Source: CAYNNP01 sp964398215
GTDB lineage: Bacteria; Planctomycetota; Planctomycetia; Pirellulales; Pirellulaceae
Length of the DNA: 11,692 bases
Direction of reading: 5' to 3'
NCBI GenBank assembly: GCA_964398215.1
Contig: CAYNNP010000215.1
Coordinates: forward strand, 1 to 11,692
Part shown: positions 1 through 7,827 of the stretch, in pieces
How positions within the stretch are numbered: the first letter of the stretch is position 1
Layout of the letters: each line of letters opens with the position of its first letter
Translations under genes and position numbers: made by a program
Notes under the pieces: generated by a model
Databases searched by the model: none
Seen by the model: only the letters and a program-made list of their open reading frames with translations
Told to the model about the DNA's origin: nothing

Positions 1-35
1 GTAAACCCATGTTTTCGTGCTTTTGGGCCAAACAC

Positions 36-183
36 TTGTGGGTAAAGACAAGGCTGACGCCCATGGCTACAGCATGTCGCCACTTCGTGGCTATGCGTCT
101 AGCAATCATGTGATGATCTCCTGCTCGAAAACGTATCGCATATCGAATTCGATGTTGTGACTGTCAAAAACCGGGCTATCGCC
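36..183 (-). repeat. Left copy of a two-part intergenic repeat, interrupted
   Basis: The plus strand has ttgtgggtaaagacaagg at 36-53 and aaaccgggctatcgcc at 168-183, 114 bases apart. The same two blocks occur inverted at 11491-11528, only 3 bases apart, with an exact 18-base match in the core and one base of length difference in the second block. Both copies lie downstream of a gene end in the same relative orientation: trpD here, the TM-repeat gene at the right end. A dispersed repeat is the simplest reading. The 114 bases between the blocks here look like an insertion, or the right copy has a deletion. Confidence 0.6.
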
Positions 184-215
184 CATCGGCTAATTGCGCA
201 GAAATTGAACGCCAC

Positions 216-248
216 AAAAACGGCGGCTACTATCTATCGCCTTGCCGC
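216..248 (-). terminator. Weak terminator-like hairpin after trpD
   Basis: Read on the minus strand, a 5-base-pair GCGGC/GCCGC stem (positions 244-248 and 223-227) with a 16-base loop is followed by CG and five T residues (216-220). It lies 55 bases past the trpD stop. The loop is long and the stem short, so termination here is only a possibility. Confidence 0.3.
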
Positions 249-302
249 TCACAAAACAAAAAACTCACAACCAGATCGCAATCAGAATTACATGACCGAA
301 CG

Positions 303-1307
303 TTAGTTACTGAGCGCTGCTAGTTTTTCTTTCGCGGCGCCGGAATCGATTGCATCGGCTGCTTGTTTGACACCGTCGACCAGCGAGTCCACTTTGCCGA
401 CGAGCAACAGACCTGCTGCGGTTCCGGCAAGCACAGTGTCTCGGCAGGGTCCTGGTTCTCCGTCAAAGATGCGGCGAATGATCTGAGCACTCTCGGCTGG
501 GTGTTCGGCCGCCAACGAGTTTTTGTCGACCGATGACAAACCAAAATCGCTGGGTAACCATGTTTGCTGGTTTGCACCAGCGCTAGTGACATCCATCGCG
601 ATCGTTTCGGCGCCCAGCGACACTTCGTCTTGTCCGTCGGTTCCATGGACAACGAAAGAACGTTGTGTACCAAGTCGTCCGAGAGCAGCGGCAACTTTGG
701 CTTGCGCCTCCGCCGTGGATGCTCCTAGTAATTGGTGCGTTGCGCCGGCTGGATTACACAAAGGGCCTAAGAGATTGAAGAGAGTTTTTACACCAAGTTT
801 TCTTCGCACGCCAACAACATGTTTCATCGCAGGATGAAGTTTGACGGCAAAGCAAAAGCAGATACCGATCTCGTCCAGTTTCTTTGCCACCCCGTTGGCA
901 TCCGACTCGATCGAAACACCGAGTTCAGCAAGCACGTCGGCGGATCCTGTCTTGCTGGTAGCTTTCCGGTTACCGTGCTTGGCGACCGCAACGCCGCATG
1001 CCGCAGCAACGATCGCGACCGCGGTGCTGATGTTAAAAGTTCCGCTTTCACTGCCGCCAGTTCCGCAGGTATCCAACAACACCGAATGGCTATGTGGAAT
1101 CTGTGTCATGTGGCGTCGCATTGCCCTGGCAGCGCCCACCAACTCGTCAACATCCTCGCCTTTTTCGCGAAGCGCCAACAGGAGGTCGCCGATTTGGTCA
1201 CCACTGGCGTCACCTTTCAACATGCAGTCGATCAGATCACTTGTTTGATCAACTCCCAGATTTTGACCGGCTTTGGCTTGTTGGATCGCTGATTCGAACG
1301 CTGCCAT
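303..1307 (-). CDS. trpD: Anthranilate phosphoribosyltransferase
   Basis: TrpD transfers a phosphoribosyl group from PRPP to anthranilate, the second step of tryptophan synthesis, in the cytoplasm. The frame continues upstream to an ATG at 1418, but the extra 37 residues look unlike the family. I chose the internal ATG at 1307, which gives 334 residues, the usual TrpD length, beginning MAAFESAIQQ. Visible motifs are the PRPP-binding glycine loop CGTGGSESGTFNIS (81-94), KHGNRKATSKTGSADVL (110-126), the anthranilate-side segment GVRRKLGVKTLFNLLGP (166-182) and the metal-binding DGQDEVS (224-230). The loop has Ser where many homologues have Asp after GTGG. No other trp gene is adjacent, so the pathway is dispersed. 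It is divergent from the nucleoside hydrolase gene. The family call is secure; the start is likely. Confidence 0.95.
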   Translation of the reverse strand: MAAFESAIQQAKAGQNLGVDQTSDLIDCMLKGDASGDQIGDLLLALREKGEDVDELVGAARAMRRHMTQIPHSHSVLLDTCGTGGSESGTFNISTAVAIVAAACGVAVAKHGNRKATSKTGSADVLAELGVSIESDANGVAKKLDEIGICFCFAVKLHPAMKHVVGVRRKLGVKTLFNLLGPLCNPAGATHQLLGASTAEAQAKVAAALGRLGTQRSFVVHGTDGQDEVSLGAETIAMDVTSAGANQQTWLPSDFGLSSVDKNSLAAEHPAESAQIIRRIFDGEPGPCRDTVLAGTAAGLLLVGKVDSLVDGVKQAADAIDSGAAKEKLAALSN

Positions 1308-1417
1308 GTGTGTGATTGTCCAGATTTTTGGGTGCGGTAGGAAACAAGTGTGTAAAACGCCAATATCGGTATCGGGTTGGACTCGTATCGTATCAAGTCT
1401 AAGCGTAGAATTCCCCA
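1308..1417. promoter_or_regulatory. Divergent promoter region trpD / nucleoside hydrolase
   Basis: These 110 bases separate two divergent starts and so should hold both promoters. Only weak -35-like hexamers are visible: TTGGAC at 1377-1382 on the plus strand and TTGATA on the minus strand near 1390-1396, neither with a good -10 partner. No Shine-Dalgarno sequence precedes either ATG. No operator, attenuator or trp-leader peptide was recognised. Confidence 0.35.
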
Positions 1418-2359
1418 ATGACCCGAAAGATCATTATTGACTGCGACCCTGGAATCGACGATGCCGTTGCTCTGTGCATGGCTTTGTTCGACCCCCGTTT
1501 GGATGTACTAGCAATCACCGCAACTGCGGGAACTGTCGATGCCGACCAAGCGACCACGAACGTTTCGTCGATCCTCAGTATTTTGGATCCACCACGGTAC
1601 CCTCGGATTGGAAAAGCCACCACGTCGGAGAACGCGACTGTTTCTGATGACGGTTACTTGCACGGTACCGATGGGCTTGGAGGCGTCTCAATCGCAAGTT
1701 CTGGGCGACAGCATTTGCCGACCAGCGATAAAGTGATTGCGGATTTGGTCCGTAGCCATCCAAACGAAGTTAGTATCGTTTGCCTTGGTCCGTTAACGAA
1801 CCTGGCGCGTCTGTGTCAGTTCGAGCCGACTGTGATTTCGCAAATCGACCAGATATTCATTAGCGGCGGTGCGATCACTCATCCAGGCAACGCGACTCAA
1901 TGTGCTGAATCCAATATGCACTTCGATGCCGTCGCCGCGAAAGATGTGTTTGAATCGGCAACGACCAAGACACTGGTCCCGCTGGATGTTACCGCCAAAC
2001 TAACATTTGGAGTTCAGCTCCTAGATGAGATCCCGGCAAAGTACACGCGGGCCGGTGGATTGTTGCAAAAGATTTTGCCGGTCGCATTTCGGACGGCTCA
2101 CCAGCACTTGGGCCGCGAATTGATTCCGCTATATGACCCAACCACCATTTTGGCATTGCTAGAGCCAAGCCTGTTTACATGGGAAGAGATGGCTGGCAAA
2201 GTCGAAACTCGTGGCGAGCTGACTCACGGTGTTACCGTTTTTGATCGGCGAACCCCGCGGACATGGAATCAAAACATGGAAGTCGCAACGAGCGTGGACA
2301 AAAAGTCGGCAAGAGAAATGATCATTCGAAGTTTGCGTTATGCGGGCCAAGAGACTTAG
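1418..2359 (+). CDS. Nucleoside hydrolase (IUNH family)
   Basis: This family hydrolyses the N-glycosidic bond of nucleosides to ribose and free base for salvage, probably in the cytoplasm since no signal peptide is seen. The 313-residue length is typical. The calcium and ribose-binding N-terminal signature DCDPGIDD is at residues 8-15, HGTDGLGG is at 82-89, LGPLTNLA at 123-130 and AESNMHFD, the AExN ribose-binding segment, at 163-170. The C-terminal segment is PLYDPTTILALLEP (237-250): the metal-binding Asp240 is kept, but the His that usually precedes it is Tyr239. Substrate preference (purine, pyrimidine or other) cannot be read from the sequence. The ATG at 1418 places the DxDxGxDD motif at its usual distance from the N-terminus. 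Confidence 0.92.
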   Translation: MTRKIIIDCDPGIDDAVALCMALFDPRLDVLAITATAGTVDADQATTNVSSILSILDPPRYPRIGKATTSENATVSDDGYLHGTDGLGGVSIASSGRQHLPTSDKVIADLVRSHPNEVSIVCLGPLTNLARLCQFEPTVISQIDQIFISGGAITHPGNATQCAESNMHFDAVAAKDVFESATTKTLVPLDVTAKLTFGVQLLDEIPAKYTRAGGLLQKILPVAFRTAHQHLGRELIPLYDPTTILALLEPSLFTWEEMAGKVETRGELTHGVTVFDRRTPRTWNQNMEVATSVDKKSAREMIIRSLRYAGQET

Positions 2360-2643
2360 GTCCCACGTTCTGGAAAAAAATCAGCGAGCGTGCTGCTAAA
2401 CCCCACTGACCGCGGGTGTGCCGGTGTGTCTCAGGCCAAGGCCCGTTTCAGTTCTGGCTGGCATTGGAAACCGAAGCGTGAGAGCGCGAGTATGAGGGCG
2501 CAAGAATCCCTCGTTTAGCGCTAACGCGACAAAATTGAGAGCGCTGGCACCATTGACAATCGACCAGAAAAAACGGACGCTGATCGGTCACGGTTACTTT
2601 CTGCAAACGGCTAATTCACTCCATTTGATTTAACGATCGTTCT
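2360..2643 (+). promoter_or_regulatory. Intergenic region upstream of isocitrate dehydrogenase
   Basis: This 284-base gap has no coding region. It contains a short hairpin gaggg/ccctc (2494-2498 with 2508-2512), an immediately following 10-base palindrome ttagcgctaa (2515-2524), and a consensus -35 hexamer TTGACA at 2553-2558. At a 17-base spacing the -10 position reads GACGCT, a poor match, so the promoter is only suggested. No Shine-Dalgarno sequence precedes the ATG at 2644. Confidence 0.3.
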
Positions 2644-4860
2644 ATGGCTTCAAAAATCATTTACACGCACACCGACGAAGCTCCAGCGTTGGCGACGTAT
2701 TCTTTCCTGCCCATCATTCGCGCCTTCACGAGTACTGCAGGATTGGAAATAGAAACCCGTGACATCTCGCTCGTTGCCCGCATCTTGGCAAACTTTCCTG
2801 ATCACTTGTCGGACGACCAAAAGATTCCTGATGCACTTAGTGAATTGGGCCAACTGGCAAAGACTCCTGAAGCCAATATTATCAAACTTCCAAATATCAG
2901 CGCGTCGATCCCGCAGTTGACAGCGGCGATCTCCGAGCTGAATGCGCACGGCTACAATGTGCCTGAGTTCCCCGAGAATCCGGAAACTGACGCCGAGAAG
3001 GATATTCGTGCTCGCTACGCAAAGGTACTCGGCAGCGCAGTGAATCCGGTCTTGCGCGAAGGCAATTCGGATCGTCGTGTCGCGGTACCCGTCAAAGAGT
3101 TTGCAAAAAAGAACCCGCATTCGATGGGTGCTTGGTCACCGGATTCCAAAAGCCACGTGGCACACATGGAATCCAACGACTTCTTTGGTAGCGAACAGTC
3201 ACACGTGATGGCAAAAGCCGGAAACGTCAGCATTCAGTTGACCGATTCGGATGGCAACACAACGATTCTGAAAGATGGCTTGGCCCTGCAAGCTGGCGAA
3301 GTCATCGATTCATCGGTGATGAGCAAGGTGGCGCTGCGAGAGTTTTTTGCAGCCCAAATTCGTGACGCAAAAGAAACCGGCGTGTTGCTTTCGCTGCACA
3401 TGAAAGCAACGATGATGAAAGTGTCGGATCCAATTATTTTTGGGCATGCCGTCAGCGTTTATTATCAATCTGTTTTTGAAAAACACGCAGCCACATTCGA
3501 TCAGCTTGGTGTCGATCCGAACAACGGTATCGGTGACGTCTACAACAAAATCAGCGAGTTGCCGCAAGACAAACAGGACGAGATCAAAGCGGATTTGGAT
3601 GCGGTCTATCAGACTCAACCAAAGGTGGCGATGGTTGACTCGGATCGCGGCATCACGAACTTTCATGTCCCCAGCGATTTCATCATTGATGCATCGATGC
3701 CAGCTGCAATTCGGAGCTCTGGAAAGATGTGGGGACCTGATGGGGAACTGCATGACGCCAAGATGATGATCCCAGATCGATGTTACGCTGGCATCTATCA
3801 AGCAACGATCGAGTTCTGCAAACAGAATGGCGCTTTCGATGTCACGACGATGGGTAATGTCGCCAATGTTGGCTTGATGGCGCAGAAAGCAGAAGAGTAT
3901 GGATCGCACGACAAGACCTTCGAGATCCAGTCCAGCGGTGAAGTCACAGTTGTCGGCGAGGATGGCAGCGTGCTGATGAAGCATTCAGTCCAACCGGGCG
4001 ATATCTGGCGAATGTGCCAGACCAAAGATGAACCGATTCGGGACTGGGTTCGCTTGGCAGTGAGTCGTGCACGAGCAACTGGTGCCAAAGCGATTTTCTG
4101 GCTGTCACCTGACCGCGCTCATGATGCGAACTTGATCGCCAAAGTCAACGAGTACTTGCCTGAGCACGATACGTCTGGGTTAGATATCGAAATCATGTCG
4201 CCAGCCGAAGCGACCAAAGAATCGTGTCAACGTTGCAAAGACGGTTTGGATACGATTTCAGTTACTGGAAACGTACTGCGAGACTACCTGACTGATTTGT
4301 TTCCAATTTTGGAATTAGGGACTAGCGCAAAAATGCTGTCGATCGTTCCGCTTCTTTCTGGCGGTGGCCTGTTCGAGACGGGAGCCGGTGGTTCGGCGCC
4401 CAAGCATGTGCAGCAATTCGTCGATGAAAATCACTTGCGTTGGGATTCGTTGGGTGAATACCTGGCTTTGGCTGTGTCGCTGGAAGACCTGGGAACAAAA
4501 ACGGGCAACACAAAAGCGTTGATCATCGCAAAAGCTTTGGATGTTGCTACGGGACGTTACTTAGACGAAAACAAATCGCCTTCGCGTAAATCTGGTGAGC
4601 TGGACAATCGTGGCAGCGCGTTTTACATGGCGCAGTTTTGGGCAACCGCACTTGCCGAGCAAAACGAGGACGATGCCTTGAAGGCTCACTTTGGAGCGAT
4701 GGCGAAAGCGTTGACGGATAACGAAGACCAGATCTTAAAAGAACTCATCGAAGTCCAAGGTGCCGCTGTTGAACTTGATGGATACTATCAACCCGATCCA
4801 GACAAAGCAGCCAGCGCGATGCGCCCAAGCAAAACCTTCAACGCACTGATTGACGGTTAG
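2644..4860 (+). CDS. icd: NADP-dependent isocitrate dehydrogenase, monomeric type
   Basis: The enzyme oxidatively decarboxylates isocitrate to 2-oxoglutarate with NADP+ in the TCA cycle, in the cytoplasm, and needs Mg2+ or Mn2+. At 738 residues it matches the monomeric class of about 740 residues, not the roughly 415-residue dimeric class. Diagnostic segments are the N-terminal YTHTDEAPALATYSFLPI (7-24), the substrate-binding SAVNPVLREGNSDRR (131-145), and the C-terminal cofactor-side segment containing GLFETGAGGSAPKHVQQF (about residues 575-592). The start at 2644 puts the N-terminus at the expected distance from the first motif. It appears complete, without frameshift. It is the only central-carbon gene seen here and has its own 284-base upstream and 165-base downstream gaps, so it is probably monocistronic. 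The symbol is also written idh or icd2. Confidence 0.96.
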   Translation: MASKIIYTHTDEAPALATYSFLPIIRAFTSTAGLEIETRDISLVARILANFPDHLSDDQKIPDALSELGQLAKTPEANIIKLPNISASIPQLTAAISELNAHGYNVPEFPENPETDAEKDIRARYAKVLGSAVNPVLREGNSDRRVAVPVKEFAKKNPHSMGAWSPDSKSHVAHMESNDFFGSEQSHVMAKAGNVSIQLTDSDGNTTILKDGLALQAGEVIDSSVMSKVALREFFAAQIRDAKETGVLLSLHMKATMMKVSDPIIFGHAVSVYYQSVFEKHAATFDQLGVDPNNGIGDVYNKISELPQDKQDEIKADLDAVYQTQPKVAMVDSDRGITNFHVPSDFIIDASMPAAIRSSGKMWGPDGELHDAKMMIPDRCYAGIYQATIEFCKQNGAFDVTTMGNVANVGLMAQKAEEYGSHDKTFEIQSSGEVTVVGEDGSVLMKHSVQPGDIWRMCQTKDEPIRDWVRLAVSRARATGAKAIFWLSPDRAHDANLIAKVNEYLPEHDTSGLDIEIMSPAEATKESCQRCKDGLDTISVTGNVLRDYLTDLFPILELGTSAKMLSIVPLLSGGGLFETGAGGSAPKHVQQFVDENHLRWDSLGEYLALAVSLEDLGTKTGNTKALIIAKALDVATGRYLDENKSPSRKSGELDNRGSAFYMAQFWATALAEQNEDDALKAHFGAMAKALTDNEDQILKELIEVQGAAVELDGYYQPDPDKAASAMRPSKTFNALIDG

Positions 4861-5025
4861 TGATCTGGCCGTTGGTGTGCTGACGTAAACAAAAGCTTGC
4901 AGCAAGACCTGGACGATTTTAAATAAACGCTGCAAAGCGAAAACTAATCGTCTGTTGAGACCAAAGTCCTGCGTGCAGGAGAGGCCAAATACTGCAAGCG
5001 TTTTCCTTCAACAAAAATCAATCGA
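4861..5025 (+). other. Intergenic spacer icd-kdsA
   Basis: These 165 bases are non-coding. Two small dyads are visible: cttgc-a-gcaag at about 4896-4906 and cctgc-gt-gcagg at about 4970-4981. Neither is followed by a T-run, so no terminator is called. The kdsA promoter must lie here unless the gene is read through from icd. Confidence 0.4.
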
Positions 5026-5856
5026 ATGGTCAAACACGTTAACGTCGGCAGCTACACTGTTGGTCCTGGGCAACCGTTGCTTTTGATTGCAGGTCCGTGT
5101 GTCCTGGAAAATCTTGACCTCGCAAATCAGATTGCCGATGTGCTGGCTCGGGTCAACGAACGTGCGGACGTGAACGTTGTTTTCAAAGCTTCGTTTGACA
5201 AAGCCAATCGGACGAGCTTGAACGCACAGCGCGGACCGGGACTGCATGACGGACTCGACATGCTGGGGCAGATTGCGGCCAGCAGCGGGTTGCCAGTTAC
5301 CACCGATATTCACCTGCCAGAGCAAGCGGTTCCAGCTGCAGAGGTCTGTTCTGTTTTACAGATCCCTGCCTTCCTGGCTCGGCAAACCGACTTACTGGTA
5401 GCGGCTGCGAAGACGGGAAAACCGCTGAACGTAAAAAAGGGCCAATTCATGTCTCCGACGGACATGAAGTACGTTATCGACAAAGTCCAGGGCAGCGGCG
5501 ACGGCGGTGTGATGCTGTGCGAGAGAGGAACATTTTTTGGATATGGCCGACTGGTCAACGACATGCAGTCGCTACCAATCATGCGTTCATTGGGTGTTCC
5601 AGTGGTTTTTGACGCGACTCATAGCGTTCAGCAGCCCGGCGGACTGGGTGGTGCCACCGGCGGAAATCGAGAAATGGTCGAACCATTGGCTCGCGCGGCC
5701 GTAGCAATGGGTACTGACGCGGTCTTTTTCGAGACTCATCCAGATCCGATGTCCTCGCCAAGCGACGGACCGAATATGGTACCGTTGGCAGACCTGGAGC
5801 CCCTTGTAAATCGCTTGCTAGCCCTTCGCTCGGTCGTTCAACAACTGGAACACTGA
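5026..5856 (+). CDS. kdsA: 3-deoxy-8-phosphooctulonate (Kdo8P) synthase
   Basis: KdsA condenses phosphoenolpyruvate with arabinose 5-phosphate to give Kdo 8-phosphate, the precursor of the inner-core sugar of lipopolysaccharide. It acts in the cytoplasm. The 276-residue length is normal. Clear motifs are LLLIAGPCVLE (18-28), FKASFDKANRTS (53-64), IPAFLARQTDLL (113-124), KTGKPLNVKKGQF (129-141), FDATHSVQQPGG (195-206) and ETHPDP (236-241). Cys25 in the GPC motif, together with His199, Glu236 and Asp247, matches the metal-ligand set of the metal-dependent class (Aquifex type); the metal-independent E. coli type has Asn at the Cys position. The lipoprotein gene starts 47 bases downstream, so the two may be co-transcribed. 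The gene implies a Gram-negative-type envelope with LPS. Confidence 0.96.
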   Translation: MVKHVNVGSYTVGPGQPLLLIAGPCVLENLDLANQIADVLARVNERADVNVVFKASFDKANRTSLNAQRGPGLHDGLDMLGQIAASSGLPVTTDIHLPEQAVPAAEVCSVLQIPAFLARQTDLLVAAAKTGKPLNVKKGQFMSPTDMKYVIDKVQGSGDGGVMLCERGTFFGYGRLVNDMQSLPIMRSLGVPVVFDATHSVQQPGGLGGATGGNREMVEPLARAAVAMGTDAVFFETHPDPMSSPSDGPNMVPLADLEPLVNRLLALRSVVQQLEH

Positions 5857-5862
5857 CAAATC

Positions 5863-5877
5863 TGGCCCTCCCGGCCA
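5863..5877 (+). other. Hairpin between kdsA and the lipoprotein gene
   Basis: The sequence tggcc-ctccc-ggcca forms a 5-base-pair stem with a 5-base loop, 6 bases after the kdsA stop. No T-run follows, so it is not called a terminator. It could affect mRNA stability or simply be incidental. Confidence 0.3.
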
Positions 5878-5903
5878 CCTTCCAAAAACATCTTTCCACT
5901 TCG

Positions 5904-7685
5904 ATGCCCACCCAAAAAATCGCTTTCCGTAGATCGTCTACCATCGTCACGACGCTCGCATGCTTCTTGTTGGGATTCTTGTTGACAGGGTGCGGCGACG
6001 ATACCGACCGAATGCGCAAGATCGAATCTAGAAAACAGGCTCGTCTGCAAAGTAAATCACGACAAGACAACTTGGGCGAAATCTATAGTCTGCTACCCAA
6101 CTACGTGACTTTGAACGCCGGGAAAGTGGAGCAGCAGATTACGTATCACTTGAATGAATGGCGGAAAGGCCGATTTGATGATGCCAAGCCAGTGGCACCG
6201 GCCAAGCTGATGGCGACGATGGACCATTTCGCGGACGATGAACAAGTTGTCAGGCGCGCGTCGGAAATGCGTTTCCAATTGCAAGATGTCTCGCACCTTC
6301 GCGATTGTTTTCTCTTCAACGCTTTGAATCAGTGGGTCAATTCCGAGATTCGCGATGACATTGTCCTGAAAGACTGGGTCGACCAGCAGCAAACGGAACT
6401 GGGCGAAGAACTTGGTGATCAACTGCGGACAGCAACCAGGTTGTTTGATTGGACAGCTCGCAATATTGCACTCGAAAAAGAGCTCGGCGACAAATCTGCT
6501 GGCGACAAAGAACCTAAATTCAGCAAGGGTATGGTGTTCCAGGGCGCCGGATATCGCCAAACGGACTTTGAAACTGTGATGCGTGGAATTGGCGACGCAT
6601 GGCAGCGTGCCGCTGTGTTCTCGCAGTTATGCAACCAGGCTCAAATCGACTCCGCGATTCTTGCGACGCAGTCGACCGAAACCGGCGAGATCACGCCATG
6701 GTGCGTAGGCGTCTTCATTGGCAAGCAAGTTTATTTGTTTGAACCAAGTCTTGGGATTCATGTTCCAGGCCCAGATCAAATTGGAATCGCAACGCTCGCG
6801 CAGGCCAGGTCAGATGCGTCAGTGATTCGTCGCCTTAATGTGCCAGGTTTCTTTGAGTATCCGTTGTCCAAAACGGATGTTCAACAGTCCGTTGCCATTC
6901 TTAACTTCCTGCCGGAAGCGTACAGTGAACGAATGAAACAGTTGGAATCTGGGCTCACTGGTGACCGGCGGATGAATGTTCACACGGACGTTGATAGTTT
7001 GGCGGCCAAGCTTGATGAGTTTCCAGGAATCAGTGGTGTTCGGCTCTGGGACGTGCCTTTGCAAAGCGAGGTCTACCGAACGGAAATTCTAAAGCATTGT
7101 GAACGCAATCCTCTTTTTCTTTTTTGGTACATGTCCCAATGGGGATTCATGGACAGCGGAACGGGAGCAGGATCTGAGTTGACATCTGGGCGATGGGATC
7201 ACTTGATCGGCAACTTTGCTGATAGTGAGGACCAGATGGAAGTTGGCGCTAGAACCAAGTATCTAAAACAGCGCAACCCAGAGTACGAGATTGCGGACTT
7301 GCAAATCGATGTCGAACTGCAGGAAGCGTATGGCATTCGTCGTGAGCTAGGCGTTTCCGCCGAAATGTATGAGCTTCAGGTTGGGCAACTCCAAGGGCTG
7401 ATGCGAAATGGAAAACGCACCGCCACGTTTTGGTTGGGGCTACTGCAGTACGATGACGGGAAAACCGACGTGGCCAGAAATTGGTTCAGTGATCGAGTTT
7501 TAGACAAAGAGCAATTGCTGAAACGTTGGGAATCATCCGCGAGATACAACCTGGGTCGAACCTATGAATTGCTTGGTAAATTTGATCAAGCGATCGAGAT
7601 CTACAAGACCGATGGAGATCTCCAGGAACACGGCAACCGTGTGCGAGCCAGATTGGTGGCAAAACTAACGCCCTCTGCAAAGTAG
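5904..7685 (+). CDS. Predicted lipoprotein, degenerate transglutaminase-like domain plus TPR-like C-terminus
   Basis: I do not recognise a named family for this 593-residue protein. A short basic N-terminus, a hydrophobic stretch (about 13-28) and the lipobox LLTGC, with Cys30 as the lipidated residue, predict export and membrane anchoring. Residues about 175-300 resemble a transglutaminase-like core: TRLFDWTARNI (178-188), GIGDAWQRAAVFSQLCNQ (228-245), then WCVGVFIGKQVYLFEP (266-281). At the expected catalytic places the Cys appears as Trp233, the His as Pro265 and the Asp as Glu280, so enzymatic activity is unlikely. Residues about 505-575 look like one or two TPR repeats (ARYNLGRTYELLGKFDQAIEIY at 546-567, for example). 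It lies 47 bases after kdsA and converges on the tRNA array. Lipoprotein status is well supported; the domain reading is inference. Confidence 0.75.
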   Translation: MPTQKIAFRRSSTIVTTLACFLLGFLLTGCGDDTDRMRKIESRKQARLQSKSRQDNLGEIYSLLPNYVTLNAGKVEQQITYHLNEWRKGRFDDAKPVAPAKLMATMDHFADDEQVVRRASEMRFQLQDVSHLRDCFLFNALNQWVNSEIRDDIVLKDWVDQQQTELGEELGDQLRTATRLFDWTARNIALEKELGDKSAGDKEPKFSKGMVFQGAGYRQTDFETVMRGIGDAWQRAAVFSQLCNQAQIDSAILATQSTETGEITPWCVGVFIGKQVYLFEPSLGIHVPGPDQIGIATLAQARSDASVIRRLNVPGFFEYPLSKTDVQQSVAILNFLPEAYSERMKQLESGLTGDRRMNVHTDVDSLAAKLDEFPGISGVRLWDVPLQSEVYRTEILKHCERNPLFLFWYMSQWGFMDSGTGAGSELTSGRWDHLIGNFADSEDQMEVGARTKYLKQRNPEYEIADLQIDVELQEAYGIRRELGVSAEMYELQVGQLQGLMRNGKRTATFWLGLLQYDDGKTDVARNWFSDRVLDKEQLLKRWESSARYNLGRTYELLGKFDQAIEIYKTDGDLQEHGNRVRARLVAKLTPSAK

Positions 7686-7710
7686 TGCGTTTGCCAACGG
7701 TCAGTTGCAG

Positions 7711-7796
7711 TGGGAACGCAAGGAATCGCACCTCTCGCCAACTACCACACAATTTAAAAGCAGGAGGATTACAAACTCCCGTGTGGAAACGTTCCC
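7711..7796 (-). tRNA. tRNA-like element, possible tRNA-Tyr(GTA) without a normal D arm
   Basis: It is the last member of the minus-strand tRNA array, 31 bases after tRNA-Ser. The acceptor stem GGGAACG/CGTTCCC is a perfect 7 base pairs, followed by A73. It abuts a T arm AGAGG-TGCGATT-CCTTG (four pairs formed), giving a TGCRA T-loop with G55 in place of T55. The best anticodon arm is GGAGT-TTGTAAT-CCTCC, with T33 and anticodon GTA and a T31/C39 mismatch. Only 10 bases lie between acceptor and anticodon stem, so no normal D arm fits. Instead CCACAC there can pair with GTGTGG in the long variable region. It may be a degraded tRNA-Tyr, a functional oddity or a tRNA mimic. No CCA is encoded. Confidence 0.5.
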
Positions 7797-7827
7797 ATGA
7801 TCGATCGATTGCAACGAATCGATCAAG

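Larger units (their letters stand above)
1..302. other. Gene-free left flank downstream of trpD
   Basis: No convincing coding region was found on either strand. The stretch holds the left copy of the two-part repeat described separately (36-53 and 168-183). It also holds a short hairpin, gccac-ttc-gtggc at 79-91, and a 12-base palindrome, atcgaattcgat at 142-153. A weak terminator-like hairpin on the minus strand at 216-248 is listed separately. The neighbouring gene to the left is outside the window. Confidence 0.6.

Noticed and set aside
1308..1418. 37-residue N-terminal extension of trpD from the ATG at 1418
   Set aside because: It overlaps the start of the divergent gene, lacks family similarity and would make the protein longer than usual. 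The ATG at 1307 gives the normal length.
2494..2524. Hairpin and palindrome before icd as a riboswitch or terminator
   Set aside because: The 5-pair stem and 10-base palindrome have no T-run and match no riboswitch pattern I recognise; they are kept only as part of the intergenic description.
3310..3984. Long minus-strand frames inside the isocitrate dehydrogenase gene
   Set aside because: They are shadows of a clearly coding plus-strand gene; no motif or start signal supports them.
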